From assembly GCA_022706175.1 (NCBI GenBank), contig JAKJDB010000093.1, positions 1-8,227 on the forward strand: a DNA stretch of 8,227 nucleotides, read 5' to 3'. The stretch comes from Candidatus Zhuqueibacterota bacterium (GTDB lineage: Bacteria; KSB1; UBA2214). Each line of letters starts with the position of its first letter. Within the stretch, counting starts at the first letter, position 1. Below, piece by piece: positions 6,137 to 8,227 of the stretch. Made by a program: the position numbers and the translations under genes. The notes beneath the pieces were generated by a model. The model worked only from the letters and a program-made list of their open reading frames with translations, ran no database searches and was not told the origin of the DNA.

Positions 6137-8227
6137 ATGAAAAAGTTTGTGCTATGGGCTCTGCTTGTTTGCAGCCGAGCCGGCACCGCTCAAATTATCG
6201 CCGATACCAATGTGCGCGAGTTGACCGACCTCGCCGGCCGCTCCGGCATCAAAGCGGTGCAGGATCGTCGCATGGCCGAAACCTATCTCCAACTCAAAGG
6301 ATGGGAGACTGCGGGCACGCTGTCGGAGGCGCGCACTTTTCAGGTCCAGCGTATCTGGCAGAACACGCCGGTGTACTATGTCGACATGAATCAACAGGCG
6401 GCGCAGACCTTGGGCACGCAAAAGTTGTGGCCGGGCGGCAGCAGCGGTGACTCGCTGGATGGCAGCGGCATCCTCCTCGGACTCTGGGACGGCAGCGGCA
6501 TTTTGCTGCAGCATCAGGAGTATGTGGGCAGGGCGTGGCAAAAGGATACACCAGCGCTGATCGGGCTGCATGGAACCCACATCGCCGGTACGCTGATCGC
6601 TCAAGGGAGGAACCTCAGCGCCAAAGGCATGGCGCCCAACGCCGATCTGGATGCCTATGATTGGAACAACGATATTTCAGAGATGGCCCTGGCCGCGGCA
6701 TCGGGCATGCTGCTGTCAACCCATTGCTATGGTTATCTGGCGGGCTGGGTGCCTAATTACAGAGGCGACGGAAAATGGGCCTGGCTTGGGACGCCGGAGG
6801 TCAGCGCAGAGGAGGATTTTCTTTTCGGATTTTACGATGAAAGCTGCCGTCAGCGCGACCACATCGCTTATAACGCTCCCTATTATTTGATGGTGATCGC
6901 CGCAGGCAATGACCGCGACGATGAAGGGCCGGTGAGCGGCGAGGCCTACTGGGCGCGCGGCGCCTACGGCTGGACGTTGGACACCACCTACCGTAAACCA
7001 GACGGCGATTACGACTGCATCACCGGCCCAGCGCTGTGCAAAAACGGCTTGACCATCGGCGCTGTGCGCGACTTGCCGCAGGGCTATGAACAAGCCGGCG
7101 GCGTGCTGATGGCGGAGTTCAGCGCCTGGGGTCCAACAGACGACGGCCGCATCAAACCGGACTTGGTGGCCAACGGCACTGACCTGTATTCCACTTCCAA
7201 CACCAGCCCTACGCAGTATGCAGTGCTCAGCGGCACTTCCATGTCCACTCCGTCTGCCGCCGGATCGCTCGCCCTGCTGCAACAGCTCTATAAGAAACTC
7301 ACCGGCCGGTACCTGCGTTCGGCCACGTTGAAGGCGGTCGCCATTCATACCGCGGATGAGTGCGGGCCTGACCCTGGACCGGATTACTGCTTTGGCTGGG
7401 GATTGCTCAACAGCTATGAGGCCAGCCGCCTCATCTTGCAGGAGCAGACGGCGCCGCATTCGATCATCGAGGAGACGCTGCTTCAGGACGAACCCCTGCG
7501 AATACAGTTGCGCTCAGACGGCCGGTCGCCGCTGAAATGCACCCTGGCGTGGACCGATCCGGCCGGCACGCCCTGTCTCAGGTCCCTGGATTGTCTTTCC
7601 GCCATGCTGGTCAATGACCTCGACCTTCGTCTGGTGCGGCAACGGGATGCACGGGTGTTCTATCCCTGGGCTTTGAATCCTGATCGGCCGGCCGCTGCCG
7701 CCGTGGCGCAGGACAATCATCGCGACAATGTTGAACAAATATTCATTCAACAGCCCGAGGCCGGGCTGTACACCCTGTCGATCTCCCACAAGCGCACGCT
7801 GCAGAACGAAAAGCAGCCCTTTTCGTTGTGCTGCACCGGCGCCGTTCCGGTTGAAAGGCCGGCCGTGCTCAAAGTGCGGCTGTTTCTGCAGGGCGCCTTT
7901 GACAGCGCCAGCGGACGGATGGCCTGTCGCCTGCAGGAGAACAACGCACTGGATTCGGTCAGCCCCTATTCAGCGGACTCGCTTCGCCTTGTCCTCTTGC
8001 CGGAGGAATCCGTGGACTGGGTGCTGCTGCAGCTGAGCGACGCTACCGACACCCTGGCGGTGCTGAACCGGAGCGCCCTGTTGCGGTCGGATGGTCTGCT
8101 GATCAATCCCTGGTCCGGCGAAAGTGCCTGGGAGCTGCCGCTGCCACCGGGCAGCTACCGCCTGGTGCTTCGCCATCGCAACCACCTGATGGTGCGAAGC
8201 GCCGCTCCGCTTACTCTGACCGCCGGG
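6137..8227 (+). CDS. Secreted subtilisin-like serine protease (S8, Kp43-like) with C-terminal accessory domain, 3' end outside window
   Basis: This would be an exported endopeptidase. The frame is open from ATG 6137 to the last base (697 codons) with no stop. Residues 1-18 form a signal peptide: MKK, a hydrophobic core, and a likely cut after GTA before Gln19. A short pro-region follows. The S8 domain (about 105-440) has the full catalytic set: Asp118 in LWDGSG, His145 in HGTHIAG, oxyanion-hole Asn258 in AAGND, and Ser368 in SGTSMSTP. WPGGSSG, LDAYDWNND and YNAPYYL match Bacteroidota-type S8 proteases as I know them. A beta-sandwich (about 445-575) with LAWTDPAG and LVNDLDL (491-497) resembles the C-terminal barrel of Kp43-type proteases. 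Residues 577 onward form another module with LKVRLFLQGAFD, VDWVLLQLSD (626-635) and RHRNHL (679-684). Cys294/Cys301 and several later cysteines could form disulfides. Such proteins often end in a type IX secretion or other anchoring domain; here that part is not visible. The gene is probably a separate transcription unit from the upstream operon. Confidence 0.93.
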   Translation, partial: MKKFVLWALLVCSRAGTAQIIADTNVRELTDLAGRSGIKAVQDRRMAETYLQLKGWETAGTLSEARTFQVQRIWQNTPVYYVDMNQQAAQTLGTQKLWPGGSSGDSLDGSGILLGLWDGSGILLQHQEYVGRAWQKDTPALIGLHGTHIAGTLIAQGRNLSAKGMAPNADLDAYDWNNDISEMALAAASGMLLSTHCYGYLAGWVPNYRGDGKWAWLGTPEVSAEEDFLFGFYDESCRQRDHIAYNAPYYLMVIAAGNDRDDEGPVSGEAYWARGAYGWTLDTTYRKPDGDYDCITGPALCKNGLTIGAVRDLPQGYEQAGGVLMAEFSAWGPTDDGRIKPDLVANGTDLYSTSNTSPTQYAVLSGTSMSTPSAAGSLALLQQLYKKLTGRYLRSATLKAVAIHTADECGPDPGPDYCFGWGLLNSYEASRLILQEQTAPHSIIEETLLQDEPLRIQLRSDGRSPLKCTLAWTDPAGTPCLRSLDCLSAMLVNDLDLRLVRQRDARVFYPWALNPDRPAAAAVAQDNHRDNVEQIFIQQPEAGLYTLSISHKRTLQNEKQPFSLCCTGAVPVERPAVLKVRLFLQGAFDSASGRMACRLQENNALDSVSPYSADSLRLVLLPEESVDWVLLQLSDATDTLAVLNRSALLRSDGLLINPWSGESAWELPLPPGSYRLVLRHRNHLMVRSAAPLTLTAG

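Noticed and set aside
6716..7459. A 247-codon minus-strand open frame opposite the protease domain
   Set aside because: The + strand here encodes the S8 oxyanion-hole Asn and catalytic Ser motifs. The antisense translation is Arg/Gly/Ala-rich and unlike a known protein.
1..8227. Search for a defence, toxin-antitoxin, CRISPR or mobile-element system
   Set aside because: No repeats with spacers, transposase or integrase motifs, toxin-like small gene pairs or nuclease/helicase modules were seen. The only nuclease is the housekeeping RNase R.

Overview
The window reads as a stretch of bacterial chromosome with moderately high GC. It carries five protein genes, all on the + strand; the first and last run off the window edges. 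I see no tRNA, rRNA, CRISPR array, insertion sequence or integrase. The best guess for the host is a Gram-negative member of the Bacteroidota/FCB assemblage or a neighbouring candidate phylum (KSB1- or Calditrichota-like). This rests mainly on the last gene, a secreted S8 protease of the type common in Bacteroidota, with a C-terminal 'VDWVL...RHRNHL' module that I associate with that assemblage. The assignment is inference.

Layout. (1) Nt 3-386 hold the C-terminal half of PrmC, the release-factor glutamine methyltransferase. (2) After 47 nt comes a 795-residue alpha-D-phosphohexomutase (434-2821), longer than usual and with altered active-site loops. (3) A 189-nt gap with no convincing gene follows. 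(4) RNase R (3011-5185) has all its catalytic aspartates. (5) A 234-residue FAD/NAD(P) oxidoreductase (5182-5886) overlaps the rnr stop codon by 4 nt (ATGA). (6) A 250-nt non-coding stretch (5887-6136) holds a C/T-rich tract, a TATAAT box and a short leader hairpin that overlaps the ribosome binding site. (7) A secreted subtilisin-like protease (6137 to the window end) remains open at residue 697.

How the genes relate. The first four are cytoplasmic housekeeping or metabolic functions: translation termination, sugar-phosphate interconversion, RNA turnover and electron transfer. prmC and the mutase may share a transcript, since the gap is short and has no terminator. rnr and the oxidoreductase almost certainly do. 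The protease looks like a separate transcription unit with its own promoter and leader. I do not see a clear undescribed multi-gene system. The points most worth a second look are the divergent long phosphohexomutase, the SD-covering leader hairpin of the protease, and the tight coupling of RNase R to a flavin reductase that lacks a partner.
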